A stretch of DNA of 15,115 bases from Firmicutes bacterium UBA4981 (GTDB lineage: Bacteria > Bacillota > SHA-98 > UBA4971): positions 7,964 through 23,078 of the forward strand of contig DGZL01000149.1 of assembly GCA_002398515.1 (NCBI GenBank), written 5' to 3'. Position numbers and translations under genes: made by a program. The notes below the pieces were generated by a model, which was not told the DNA's origin, did not search any database, and saw only the letters and a list, made by a program, of their open reading frames with translations. Shown piece after piece: positions 6,361-13,148 of this stretch (the first letter of the stretch is position 1; the number at the start of each line of letters is the position of its first letter).

Positions 6361-7707
6361 TTAGGACGGCTTCTGATACCGCTCCAGATTCTCAAATCGA
6401 GTGAATTCTTTACGCCACATCAACTCAACTGAACCGGTAGGGCCGTTACGCTGCTTGGCCACAATTATCTCAGCCACATTCTTCTTCTGGGTATTTTGGT
6501 TATAGTAATCTTCACGATAAATGAAAGCCACGACATCAGCTGCAGTCTCAATCTCTCCGCTTTCCTTTAGATGACTAAGAAGCGGTCTACGCTCTGAAGC
6601 GGTCTCAACAGCCCTGCTAAGCTGTGCCAGAGCTACAACTGGTACCCGCAGTTCCCTGGCGAGGGCTTTGAGTGACCTTGTGATTTCAGCGATTTCTTGC
6701 TGCCTGTTCTCACTTCGTGCTCTGCCCTGAACAAGTTGTAGATAATCGATTACTATGAGGCCAAGGCCACTTTCTGATTTCAACCTGCGGGATCTTGCCC
6801 TAATATCCAACGCTGTAAGTGTGGGGCTGTCGTCTATGTAAAGCGGGGCTTCACTGAGCCTACCCAACCCGTAAGAGAGTCGTTGCCAGTCTTCGTCTGC
6901 CAGTTGACCCCTTCGTAGCCTCTGGCCGTCCACTCTTGCTTCAGCAGAAAGAAGGCGCATTGCCAGCTGCTCTCTGGACATTTCAAGGCTGAAGATTATT
7001 ACGGGCAAATTCTCATTCAACGACACGTGTGATGCCATATTAAGCGCAAGGCTGGTCTTGCCCATAGACGGTCTTGCTGCGATTATAATAAGATCTGATG
7101 GTTGAAGGCCGGTTAGCATTACATCTAGGTCCTTGAACCCTGTAGGAACTCCGGTTCCCCTTCCCTTGGTCTCATAGAGGCTCTCAATGCGTTCGAAGGT
7201 GTCCATGAGGACTACTTTGATATCTGCCACGCCGTCAGTGCTTCTTTGCTGCGAGAGAGAGAATATCAACTGCTCCGATTGATCCAAAGCCAAGTCCACG
7301 TCTTCAGCGCCTTCATACCCCAAGGCGGCAATGCTTGTCCCGACTTTGACCAGGGCTCTGTATATAGCCTTTTCCTTCACTATCCCAGCGTAATACTGGA
7401 TGTTCGCCGCAGTAGGAACAATACTCGCCAATGACGCTATGTATGGAATACCCCCTACGAGATCAAGCGCGTCGCGTCGGCGCAATTGCTCTGTAACAGT
7501 GACTAGGTCAATAGGCTCTCCTTTTTCGTACATAAAGACAATGGTATCAAAAATAATCCTGTGGGTATCCTTGTAAAAGTCCCCAGGCGAAAGGATATCT
7601 AGGGCTTTTGTAATAGCGTCACTGTCAAGGAGCATTGAGCCGAGTGTTGCTTGCTCCGCTTCTGTATTTTGCGGCGGCACCCGGCTGAGGTCAAATGCTG
7701 CCTCCAT
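6361..7707 (-). CDS. dnaB: Replicative DNA helicase DnaB
   Basis: Hexameric 5'-3' helicase that unwinds DNA at the replication fork (named DnaC in B. subtilis). Numbering here is from a GTG three codons upstream. The N-terminal helical domain spans about 12-115 (PPQNTEAEQATLG), followed by a linker and the RecA-like motor from about 185. Walker A is ARPSMGKT (214-221), the catalytic Glu245 lies in SLEMS, Walker B is VIDYLQL (Asp324), and the DNA-binding/arginine-finger region follows (KESGEIE, KQRNGPTG). The common intein insertion sites in these motifs are uninterrupted. ATG at 7707 is chosen because GGGGTGA lies five bases before it; the GTG at 7716 overlaps that site. The length of 448 is normal. 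The gene is last in the rplI-lonC-dnaB run and is separated from lonC by 189 bases. Confidence 0.97.
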   Translation of the reverse strand: MEAAFDLSRVPPQNTEAEQATLGSMLLDSDAITKALDILSPGDFYKDTHRIIFDTIVFMYEKGEPIDLVTVTEQLRRRDALDLVGGIPYIASLASIVPTAANIQYYAGIVKEKAIYRALVKVGTSIAALGYEGAEDVDLALDQSEQLIFSLSQQRSTDGVADIKVVLMDTFERIESLYETKGRGTGVPTGFKDLDVMLTGLQPSDLIIIAARPSMGKTSLALNMASHVSLNENLPVIIFSLEMSREQLAMRLLSAEARVDGQRLRRGQLADEDWQRLSYGLGRLSEAPLYIDDSPTLTALDIRARSRRLKSESGLGLIVIDYLQLVQGRARSENRQQEIAEITRSLKALARELRVPVVALAQLSRAVETASERRPLLSHLKESGEIETAADVVAFIYREDYYNQNTQKKNVAEIIVAKQRNGPTGSVELMWRKEFTRFENLERYQKPS

Positions 7708-7896
7708 ATCCTTCACCCCTTTTCTAATTAGATCTTTGGTTACGGTGAGGCTGATTCCAGAGCTTCGTTTCTATTGAATATACACTCTGAAGGCATAATG
7801 AGGCATGTCATGCTGTTTTTCCCAACAAGTATTATTCCCTGAATGCTTGCTTGGAAATCCTGGAATCATCGCATTCGCGGATGGATACATGTATCT

Positions 7897-9867
7897 CTAG
7901 CCTGCGGAAACAGAAAAAGATCCTTCGTCTTCAAACACATGTGGGAAAAGCTCTTCAATATGTTCAACAGTGGCCACCTGAATTCCTCTGAGATCCGGAG
8001 GACTGTCCATGGCATTCTCACGAGGTATTATTACTGTCTTAACGCCGGCCTGCCTGGCGCCGTATATCTTCTCCATAATTCCACCGACGCTTTTTACCTT
8101 CCCCTGTATGGAGATTTCGCCGGTAACCGCAATATTCTGTTTGATAGGCCTTGAGGTAACCGCACTTAGGATTGCAATCGCCACAGCGCTGCCTGCCGAA
8201 GGACCATCTATGAGCCCGCCGCCAATGACGTTTACGTGGACGTCATAGTCGGTCAGGTCTTTACCTGTAATCTTGCGCAATACTGAGGCAGCATTGAAAA
8301 CCGAGTCCTTTGCCATGCTACCTGCTGTATCATTAAACCTAATCCTGCCTTTACCAGGCTCCCTGGCAGGGAATGCGATCGCCTCTATCTCAATGACACT
8401 TCCTACGAAGTCACTTACTCCGAGCCCTAGAATTCTCCCTACTTCTGCGCGGTCTTCAGCTTTGACAAGCACTTGCGGGGACATTCGCGCTGAACGAACA
8501 ACTTCCAGGACATGATCTTTCGTCACCTTAGGCCTTTTTGTCTTTCCTCCGGCCTGATAGAGAGCAAGCCCGATGGCATCAGCGAGGATCGCCACTGCTT
8601 TCCTTCCTTCAATTGTGTAGTCACTGATAATCTCAGGCACGTTTGAATCGAGGCGTACCTTCATCCTTTCAGATGCTTCTTTGACAATTTGCGCAATATG
8701 CCCGCAGGTCAATGGCTCAAAATAGACTTCGGCCATGCGGGATCTCAATGCTGGGTTTATCACCGACGGATCTTTTGTGGTCGCGGCAATCAGGATAAAA
8801 TCTGCAGGTGCACCTGTTTCAAACAGCTTCTTTATATACTTCGGCACATGCGGATCCATGGGATCATAGTATGAGGAATCAAAGTGCACACGCTTGTCTT
8901 CCAGCACTTTCAGTAGCTTGCTCAGGAGGATAGGATCCATCTCTCCTATTTCATCAATGAAAAGGACTCCCCCGTGGGCTTCTGTGACAAGGCCCAACTT
9001 AGGCTCGGGTATGCCGCTTTCGGCCAGATCCCTCTTAGCCCCCTGGTATATTGGATCATGTACAGAGCCTAGAAGGGGATTGGTTACCTCTCTGGGATCC
9101 CATCTTAATGTAGTCCCGTCAACCTCTACGAATTTCGCTGACTTCTCAAAAGGCGTAAACTTGAGCTTGCGCGCTTCTTCCAGGACGAGCCTGGCGACAG
9201 TGGTCTTTCCGACACCTGGAGGACCATACAGTATTACATGCTGAGGGAAAGGCGAAGCCAGCTTCGAAAGAAGGGACCGGATGGCACGATCCTGCCCGAT
9301 AACCTCTGACAACCCTTTGGGACGCAGCAACTCAAGGGCGGATTTAGACAGCTTCCTTCGCTCCAGTTTCTCCAGCTCTGCGTATTTCTTCAATGTGTGA
9401 GCGTTATCAGCTACCCCGTCTTCCTTTATCATCTGCATCTTTACTTCTCGAACATACTCTTCGTGCTTCTTCTGCATCCTTTCAACTACTCGCCGCTCCA
9501 GCCTGTCTTCCACCTCTCGCCTGGCCAGGATCTCAGCGACTTCGTTCTCGATTTCCCCAATGACGATCGTAATGTCCTTGCCTTCCGGTAGTTCATCAAG
9601 GGTCGGATCTTCGAAAACGATACGTTGAAGCGCAATGACCTTATCCTCGAGGCTCTGAGATTTCAGAAGTCCTAATGCCTCCAACTTGCCTGCCTTAAGG
9701 ACTAACTTATCAGCACCGTATATGTGGGCCAGAACCTCGAGTAAAGCCGATAGCTGGCGTTCCAGCTTGTCTGAGCCATCAGGGCTACGAAGACCTATAT
9801 CCGGATAGCCTGATAAGTCTCCGTCAGCTTCATATGTCTTTGAGAGTTCCCCAACATTACTTCCCAT
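7897..9867 (-). CDS. lonC: LonC-type ATP-dependent Lon protease
   Basis: A 656-residue cytoplasmic AAA+ protease of the Lon family, lacking the large substrate-binding N-domain of LonA. Residues 105-175 form a charged, probably coiled-coil segment. The AAA+ module carries Walker A GPPGVGKT (215-222) and Walker B VLFIDE (301-306), so unlike some LonC-type proteins described as ATP-independent it looks able to bind ATP. The proteolytic domain (about 480-645) has catalytic Ser557 (DGPSAGSA) and Lys600 (GGIMEK), 43 residues apart as in E. coli Lon (Ser679/Lys722). This family (like TIGR02903) is typical of endospore formers, which hints at a role in sporulation or stress; that is inference. The start lies two bases after the rplI stop, with AAGGAG inside the rplI 3' end, so translation is probably coupled. 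Confidence 0.93.
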   Translation of the reverse strand: MGSNVGELSKTYEADGDLSGYPDIGLRSPDGSDKLERQLSALLEVLAHIYGADKLVLKAGKLEALGLLKSQSLEDKVIALQRIVFEDPTLDELPEGKDITIVIGEIENEVAEILARREVEDRLERRVVERMQKKHEEYVREVKMQMIKEDGVADNAHTLKKYAELEKLERRKLSKSALELLRPKGLSEVIGQDRAIRSLLSKLASPFPQHVILYGPPGVGKTTVARLVLEEARKLKFTPFEKSAKFVEVDGTTLRWDPREVTNPLLGSVHDPIYQGAKRDLAESGIPEPKLGLVTEAHGGVLFIDEIGEMDPILLSKLLKVLEDKRVHFDSSYYDPMDPHVPKYIKKLFETGAPADFILIAATTKDPSVINPALRSRMAEVYFEPLTCGHIAQIVKEASERMKVRLDSNVPEIISDYTIEGRKAVAILADAIGLALYQAGGKTKRPKVTKDHVLEVVRSARMSPQVLVKAEDRAEVGRILGLGVSDFVGSVIEIEAIAFPAREPGKGRIRFNDTAGSMAKDSVFNAASVLRKITGKDLTDYDVHVNVIGGGLIDGPSAGSAVAIAILSAVTSRPIKQNIAVTGEISIQGKVKSVGGIMEKIYGARQAGVKTVIIPRENAMDSPPDLRGIQVATVEHIEELFPHVFEDEGSFSVSAG

Positions 9868-9869
9868 TA

Positions 9870-10331
9870 CTACAGATCTCCTTCTGGTTGTGACTCCACT
9901 TCTACCGATATTCTAGTAGAGACCTCCGAGTGAAGCTTTACAGGAACAGTATACGAACCAACTGCCTTAATGGGCTCTACCAGTTCAATTCGTCTTTTAT
10001 CTATAACAATCCCTAATGCTCTCTCTACAGCGTCAGCAACATCCTTAGCAGTCACCGACCCGAACAATTTGCCGCCTTCACCTGCTTTGCAGCGGATGGT
10101 AATTCCTGAATGCTCCAACTGCTTAGCCATCTTTTCGGCCGCAGCAAGCTCTTTCTGAGCTTTCGATTCCATGGTCTCCTTCTTGGCCTTCAGAATGCGC
10201 AGGTTCGCCTTGGTTGCCGGCAAGGCAAGGCCTTTGGGTATAAGGTAGTTTCGCGCGTATCCATCTGCTACCTTAACTACCTCTCCTTCGTTACCAAGTC
10301 CTTTGACATCCTTTATGAGAATGACTTCCAT
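9870..10331 (-). CDS. rplI: 50S ribosomal protein L9
   Basis: Large-subunit protein that binds 23S rRNA near the L1 stalk and helps maintain reading frame. The N-terminal domain is nearly invariant (MEVILIKDVKGLG, then YARNYLIPKGLA), followed by the long connecting helix (about 42-75) and the C-terminal domain with GKLFGSVT. The start is ATG at 10331: it gives the canonical N-terminus and is preceded by a G-rich ribosome site (AAGGGGTGG). The open frame continues 18 codons upstream, but that stretch overlaps yybS and is not part of L9. The length of 153 is normal. It starts 16 bases after the yybS stop and runs directly into lonC. Confidence 0.98.
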   Translation of the reverse strand: MEVILIKDVKGLGNEGEVVKVADGYARNYLIPKGLALPATKANLRILKAKKETMESKAQKELAAAEKMAKQLEHSGITIRCKAGEGGKLFGSVTAKDVADAVERALGIVIDKRRIELVEPIKAVGSYTVPVKLHSEVSTRISVEVESQPEGDL

Positions 10332-10347
10332 ACCCCCACCCCTTACT

Positions 10348-11283
10348 CTATGAAGACAGTTTACGAAAATCCAACCACGCGTCAAGTACTCCGGCCCATG
10401 ACAATATTTGGAGAAGAGTCGGATTTAGGACAATAAAGATCATAATCAGCCATTTTGCAATAGGAAGCAATTTATACTTATCAAAAAAATACCAGGCGAC
10501 GGCTACGCCTTGAACCAAGAAAATCATGCCGAATACTGAGATTACGTTGGTTCCAATATTAGAAACTAGAGGAACAGCGGCAACCTGTCCAATAGATGCC
10601 AGAATAAGGCCGGCGACATAACCCCACCCATAATGCCAAGATAATCTCCATTTTGAAAAAGGTTTAAGTTCTACCATTTTATAGCCAAGCTTGCCCAGGA
10701 TAAGCCTGGCCACTAAGTAATTGAAACCTGCGACTGTCACTACTACCATTAACAGCGAGGCAGGGAGAACAATTTTTGCAGCCTCCGTAATCTGTGACAG
10801 GTAAGTCTCCATTCTGGATATTTCTGATTCGGCAATGCCTATGCGTCGATAAAACTCGATAGCGGAATCCATACTCTTTTGCATCAGTTCCCATGTTTCT
10901 TCAATACCGAAACCGCCGATGAGCAAGTTGACTCCGACGGTAAAAATCATGGAAACAGCCACTGCTACGGCAGTGATCGCCAAGGTCTTTACAGGTGAAA
11001 ATTGACTGCGAATACACTGAGCAAGGGCAATTCCAATAATCCCTACTTTTGTAAAGACCAAGAGTCCCTGAAACGGCCCTACAAACATGCTGGTAGCCGC
11101 AATTGTAACAACAGTTGCCCAGACCCCGGCACGCAGCCCCCTTCTTACTACAAGAATCACAATGGGAAGAGGATAAACAAGGGCAAATACAGGTATATAA
11201 GCATCAAGAACGCAAAATAGTGTGGATATGGCAACCAAAAGAGCGCTTTCCACAAGTATTCTGGTGTTATCAGAACGAGTCAT
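10348..11283 (-). CDS. yybS: YybS-family membrane protein (DUF2232)
   Basis: A 311-residue integral membrane protein with about eight hydrophobic segments: several between residues 10 and 125, then a soluble loop at 128-165 with an amphipathic helix, then more helices from 170 to the end. It belongs to the YybS/DUF2232 family, which lies near rplI and dnaB in many Bacillota and resembles the membrane subunits of vitamin transporters in general layout; no function is established. The conserved Gly/Trp-rich segment near 215-225 (RLSWHYGWGYVAG) is typical of the family. It starts five bases after the MazG-like stop with only a weak ribosome site (AGGAAG, 11 bases away). In B. subtilis gdpP follows yybS; here rplI follows directly. 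Confidence 0.88.
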   Translation of the reverse strand: MTRSDNTRILVESALLVAISTLFCVLDAYIPVFALVYPLPIVILVVRRGLRAGVWATVVTIAATSMFVGPFQGLLVFTKVGIIGIALAQCIRSQFSPVKTLAITAVAVAVSMIFTVGVNLLIGGFGIEETWELMQKSMDSAIEFYRRIGIAESEISRMETYLSQITEAAKIVLPASLLMVVVTVAGFNYLVARLILGKLGYKMVELKPFSKWRLSWHYGWGYVAGLILASIGQVAAVPLVSNIGTNVISVFGMIFLVQGVAVAWYFFDKYKLLPIAKWLIMIFIVLNPTLLQILSWAGVLDAWLDFRKLSS

Positions 11284-11288
11284 TTATC

Positions 11289-11636
11289 TCAAGTCTTCCT
11301 CCCGGTTAGATACCTCTTAAGCAAGGAAAAATCGCCGTACCATGCTTCAATCTCATGACCCTGCTCAAGATTTGCTTTGACTTTCTCACCGATTTTCTCG
11401 TCAAGGGCGCCATAGGGAAGGCCCAGCCGCTTACCTAGAAGATAACATCCTACCACGATGTTAGCAAGGGAATCCGCGATGAGCTCGTCACTATTCTTGA
11501 GCATACCTTTGAAAAGCGAAGATATGCCCGCGATAAGTTCGGTCTTCAACCACTCAATTGTCTTGATATTACGGGCAATATCAACCCTAGATACTACTTC
11601 CTTGTCCGTGCTTCCGACACTCCCGTGGAAAGCCAT
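11289..11636 (-). CDS. MazG-like family protein
   Basis: A small all-helical protein of the MazG-like family (similar to PF12643) found next to yybS in Clostridia. True MazG proteins are nucleotide pyrophosphohydrolases, but the short homologues are uncharacterised. The conserved core starts at VDIARNIKTIEWLK and continues through ELIADSLANIVVGCYLLGKRLG, with acidic positions (Glu, Asp in the helices) that could bind Mg2+. The start is uncertain. The frame is open to GTG 11678 and ATG 11672, neither with a ribosome site, while ATG at 11636 follows a G-rich GGAGGGGGCAGGG stretch and is preferred, giving 115 residues. It is the first gene after the rpsR terminator and is followed after five bases by yybS. 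Confidence 0.78.
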   Translation of the reverse strand: MAFHGSVGSTDKEVVSRVDIARNIKTIEWLKTELIAGISSLFKGMLKNSDELIADSLANIVVGCYLLGKRLGLPYGALDEKIGEKVKANLEQGHEIEAWYGDFSLLKRYLTGRKT

Positions 11637-11778
11637 ATAGTTCCCTGCCCCCTCCCTAAGCGGAGCTTTCATGGTCACGTCAGTTCATAACTCACTTATT
11701 CTCCGATTCTTTTGGGTTCTCCTTCACAGTCCATTGAAACAATTGATGCCTCTATTGGCATTACAGGGTTTATTACTG

Positions 11779-11805
11779 AAAAGGGGCCACCTGTCCGGTA
11801 GCCCC
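11779..11805 (-). terminator. Intrinsic terminator of the rpsF-ssb-rpsR operon
   Basis: On the minus strand GGGGCTACC, loop GGACA, GGTGGCCCC, then TTTT. The stem has nine pairs including one U-G wobble, and the U run follows directly. It lies about 37 bases after the rpsR stop and separates the ribosomal-protein operon from the MazG-like gene. Confidence 0.9.
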
Positions 11806-11841
11806 CAGAAAATACTACTGCTCTAAGTATGGTCAATTAGG

Positions 11842-12072
11842 CTATTCAGCAGTGAACGGAAGCAGGGCAACTGTACGCGCTCTCTTGATCGCAAGAGTGA
11901 CCTGTCTTTGGTGTCTCGCACAATTGCCGGATATCCGCCGTGGAACAATCTTGCCTCGCTCTGTTATATAGCGCCTAAGCCTAGCCACATCCTTGTAATC
12001 CACGCCTTCGATTTTATCTACACAGAATCCACATACGCGTTTTCTGCTTCTGCGGCCTCTTTCTCTTCTCAC
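11842..12072 (-). CDS. rpsR: 30S ribosomal protein S18
   Basis: Small-subunit protein that binds 16S rRNA as a heterodimer with S6. The 76 residues match the family length. The N-terminus is very basic, and the sequence carries Cys14, Cys17, Cys51 and His54, the zinc-binding form of S18 found in many anaerobic and thermophilic bacteria. The core is KDVARLRRYITERGKI then RRISGNCARHQR. The start is GTG at 12072, seven bases after a perfect AGGAGG. It is last in the rpsF-ssb-rpsR operon, just before the intrinsic terminator. Confidence 0.98.
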   Translation of the reverse strand: MRRERGRRSRKRVCGFCVDKIEGVDYKDVARLRRYITERGKIVPRRISGNCARHQRQVTLAIKRARTVALLPFTAE

Positions 12073-12125
12073 AGTCTTTCCTCCTAAAGATTTGCTACGA
12101 GAAGTGACAAACGTGAATCGGTGCC

Positions 12126-12524
12126 TTAGAATGGCACATCGTCCGGGAAGCCACTGTCATCCCCTACAGGTTGCTGACCTGTGTCTTCACTTCCTTCACC
12201 TGTGTCTCTCGCCCGATCGAGGAATTCGACTCGATCAGCAATTACTTCAGCTTTACGTCTCCTCTGACCCTCGGCAGTCTCATAAGATCTAATTTGGAGT
12301 CTACCGTCAACGCCGACAAGCCTACCCTTGGAAAGATAGTTCGCGCAGTTTTCTGCTTGGTTTCGCCATACCACAATGTCGATGAAATCAGCTTCTCTCT
12401 GACCTTGCTGATTCAAGAAAGGACGGTTTACTGCAATAGCGAAAGTGGCAACAGCAATACCTGTCTGGGTATAGCGGAGTTCAGGTTCCTGCGCAAGCCT
12501 CCCTACGAGCACAATTCTGTTCAC
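12126..12524 (-). CDS. ssb: Single-stranded DNA-binding protein SSB
   Basis: Coats single-stranded DNA during replication, repair and recombination and recruits partner proteins. The OB-fold covers about residues 1-103 (MNRIVLVGRLAQEPELRYT, then DFIDIVVW and RLVGVDGRLQIRSYE). A short acidic, Gly/Gln-rich linker leads to the conserved tip DDVPF (128-132) that binds partner proteins. At 132 residues it is a little short because of the linker. The start is GTG at 12524, eight bases after GGTGGT; an out-of-frame ATG-ACG-TGA overlaps it. It lies between rpsF and rpsR, the standard Bacillota order. Confidence 0.97.
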   Translation of the reverse strand: MNRIVLVGRLAQEPELRYTQTGIAVATFAIAVNRPFLNQQGQREADFIDIVVWRNQAENCANYLSKGRLVGVDGRLQIRSYETAEGQRRRKAEVIADRVEFLDRARDTGEGSEDTGQQPVGDDSGFPDDVPF

Positions 12525-12569
12525 GTCATAGCACCACCTATTCTCGTGCTCTTACCTAAGACTCGGTTT

Positions 12570-12854
12570 CTAGTCTTTCTTGATCAAAAGATATCGTATC
12601 ACTTCGTCCGTAATCTTGAAAACTCGCTCAAGCTCTCGTGCGATATCGGCTTCAGCGGAGAATTCCATGATTACGTACACGCCTTCTCCATAACCTTGAA
12701 TCTCATAAGCAAGGCGGCGCTTTCCCCACTTATTGACACCTGCAACAGTGCCGCCTCCGTCAGTTATGAGCCCCTGGAACCTTGTCGTGACTGCCTCTAC
12801 AGCCTCTTCCTCCAGGTCAGGTCTTAGGATAAACATAGTCTCGTAATCCCGCAT
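12570..12854 (-). CDS. rpsF: 30S ribosomal protein S6
   Basis: Small-subunit protein that binds the central domain of 16S rRNA together with S18. The 94 residues begin MRDYETMFILRPDL and contain GKRRLAYEI and the EGVYVIMEF strand typical of the family; the tail ITDEVIRYLLIKKD is also standard. ATG at 12854 is chosen because GGAGGGAGGT precedes it at seven bases; GTG at 12863 would overlap the ribosome site. First gene of the rpsF-ssb-rpsR operon, with a strong promoter about 100 bases upstream and a structured leader that fits S6:S18 autoregulation. Confidence 0.97.
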   Translation of the reverse strand: MRDYETMFILRPDLEEEAVEAVTTRFQGLITDGGGTVAGVNKWGKRRLAYEIQGYGEGVYVIMEFSAEADIARELERVFKITDEVIRYLLIKKD

Positions 12855-12864
12855 CTTGGACACC

Positions 12865-12906
12865 TCCCTCCGGACTTATGGCCCCACATCCTGTGTGGAG
12901 CAGGGA
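12865..12906 (-). promoter_or_regulatory. S6:S18-binding leader motif of rpsF mRNA
   Basis: On the minus strand the leader folds as follows. The outer stem is UCCCU (12906-12902) with AGGGA (12869-12865). Stacked directly on it is an inner hairpin, GCUCCACA (12901-12894), loop CAGGA, UGUGGGGC (12888-12881), with one wobble pair. An 11-base bulge on the 3' side (12880-12870) contains CCG at 12873-12871. A CCG in a bulge flanked by a stem and a hairpin is the published description of the S6:S18 complex-binding motif (S6S18CBM). The 3' strand of the outer stem is part of the rpsF Shine-Dalgarno site, so binding of S6:S18 would be expected to block translation of the operon. The fold is seen by eye; the regulation is inferred. 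Confidence 0.75.
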
Positions 12907-12908
12907 TC

Positions 12909-12931
12909 TTATACACCTATATTATACACCT
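12909..12931 (-). repeat. Direct 10-base repeat in the rpsF leader, possible second -10 site
   Basis: On the minus strand AGGTGTATAA occurs twice with a 13-base period (12931-12922 and 12918-12909). The upstream copy reads on into TATAAT, so it could be a second -10 element, though no good -35 is present. It lies between the main rpsF promoter and the S6:S18 motif. Confidence 0.4.
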
Positions 12932-12955
12932 GTATTCCTAATGTACAGCGTCCCT

Positions 12956-12984
12956 ATTATAGCATCAGCATACCGAGATGACAA
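12956..12984 (-). promoter_or_regulatory. Main promoter of rpsF-ssb-rpsR
   Basis: On the minus strand TTGTCA (12984-12979), exactly 17 bases, then a perfect TATAAT (12961-12956). Transcription would start near 12949, giving a leader of about 95 bases that includes the whole S6:S18 motif. Confidence 0.8.
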
Positions 12985-13004
12985 TTACACAAAAGAACTA
13001 CAAG

Positions 13005-13069
13005 TATTGCCCGAAAGTATTGTGTGAAAACCATTGTGCGAAATCATTATGTGAGAGTACTGCAAAAGG
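13005..13069. repeat. Imperfect tandem repeat of about 13 bases upstream of the rpsF promoter
   Basis: On the plus strand, consecutive units follow the pattern YATTGTGYGAAA: TATTGCCCGAAAG (13005-13017), TATTGTGTGAAAAC (13018-13031), CATTGTGCGAAAT (13032-13044), CATTATGTGAGAG (13045-13057), and a decayed fifth unit TACTGCAAAAGG (13058-13069). A sixth may follow at 13070. The array starts about 20 bases upstream of the -35 box. It may be a set of binding sites or an old slippage repeat. Confidence 0.6.
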
Positions 13070-13148
13070 CATTACTTCAAAAATCATACGGATAGAACAG
13101 GAGAGCAACTCAGCCATATAGATGGTTTTCAAGGATGATACGCAACCA

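Noticed and set aside
7776..7890. Minus-strand open frame of about 39 codons between lonC and dnaB
   Set aside because: Very short, weak ribosome site, no known family; the 189-base gap more likely holds an unrecognised dnaB promoter or leader.
10332..10385. 18-codon N-terminal extension of L9
   Set aside because: L9 starts with MEVILI; the extension overlaps yybS, while ATG 10331 has a strong ribosome site.
11695..11832. Minus-strand 45-codon open frame from a TTG between rpsR and the MazG-like gene
   Set aside because: Its GGYRTGGPF stretch is simply the rpsR terminator stem and U-tract in translation, and there is no ribosome site.
11806..11833. TTGACC and TATTTT 16 bases apart after rpsR (minus strand) as a promoter for the MazG-like operon
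   Set aside because: It lies upstream of the strong terminator, so transcripts would stop before the MazG-like gene; the -10 is also poor.
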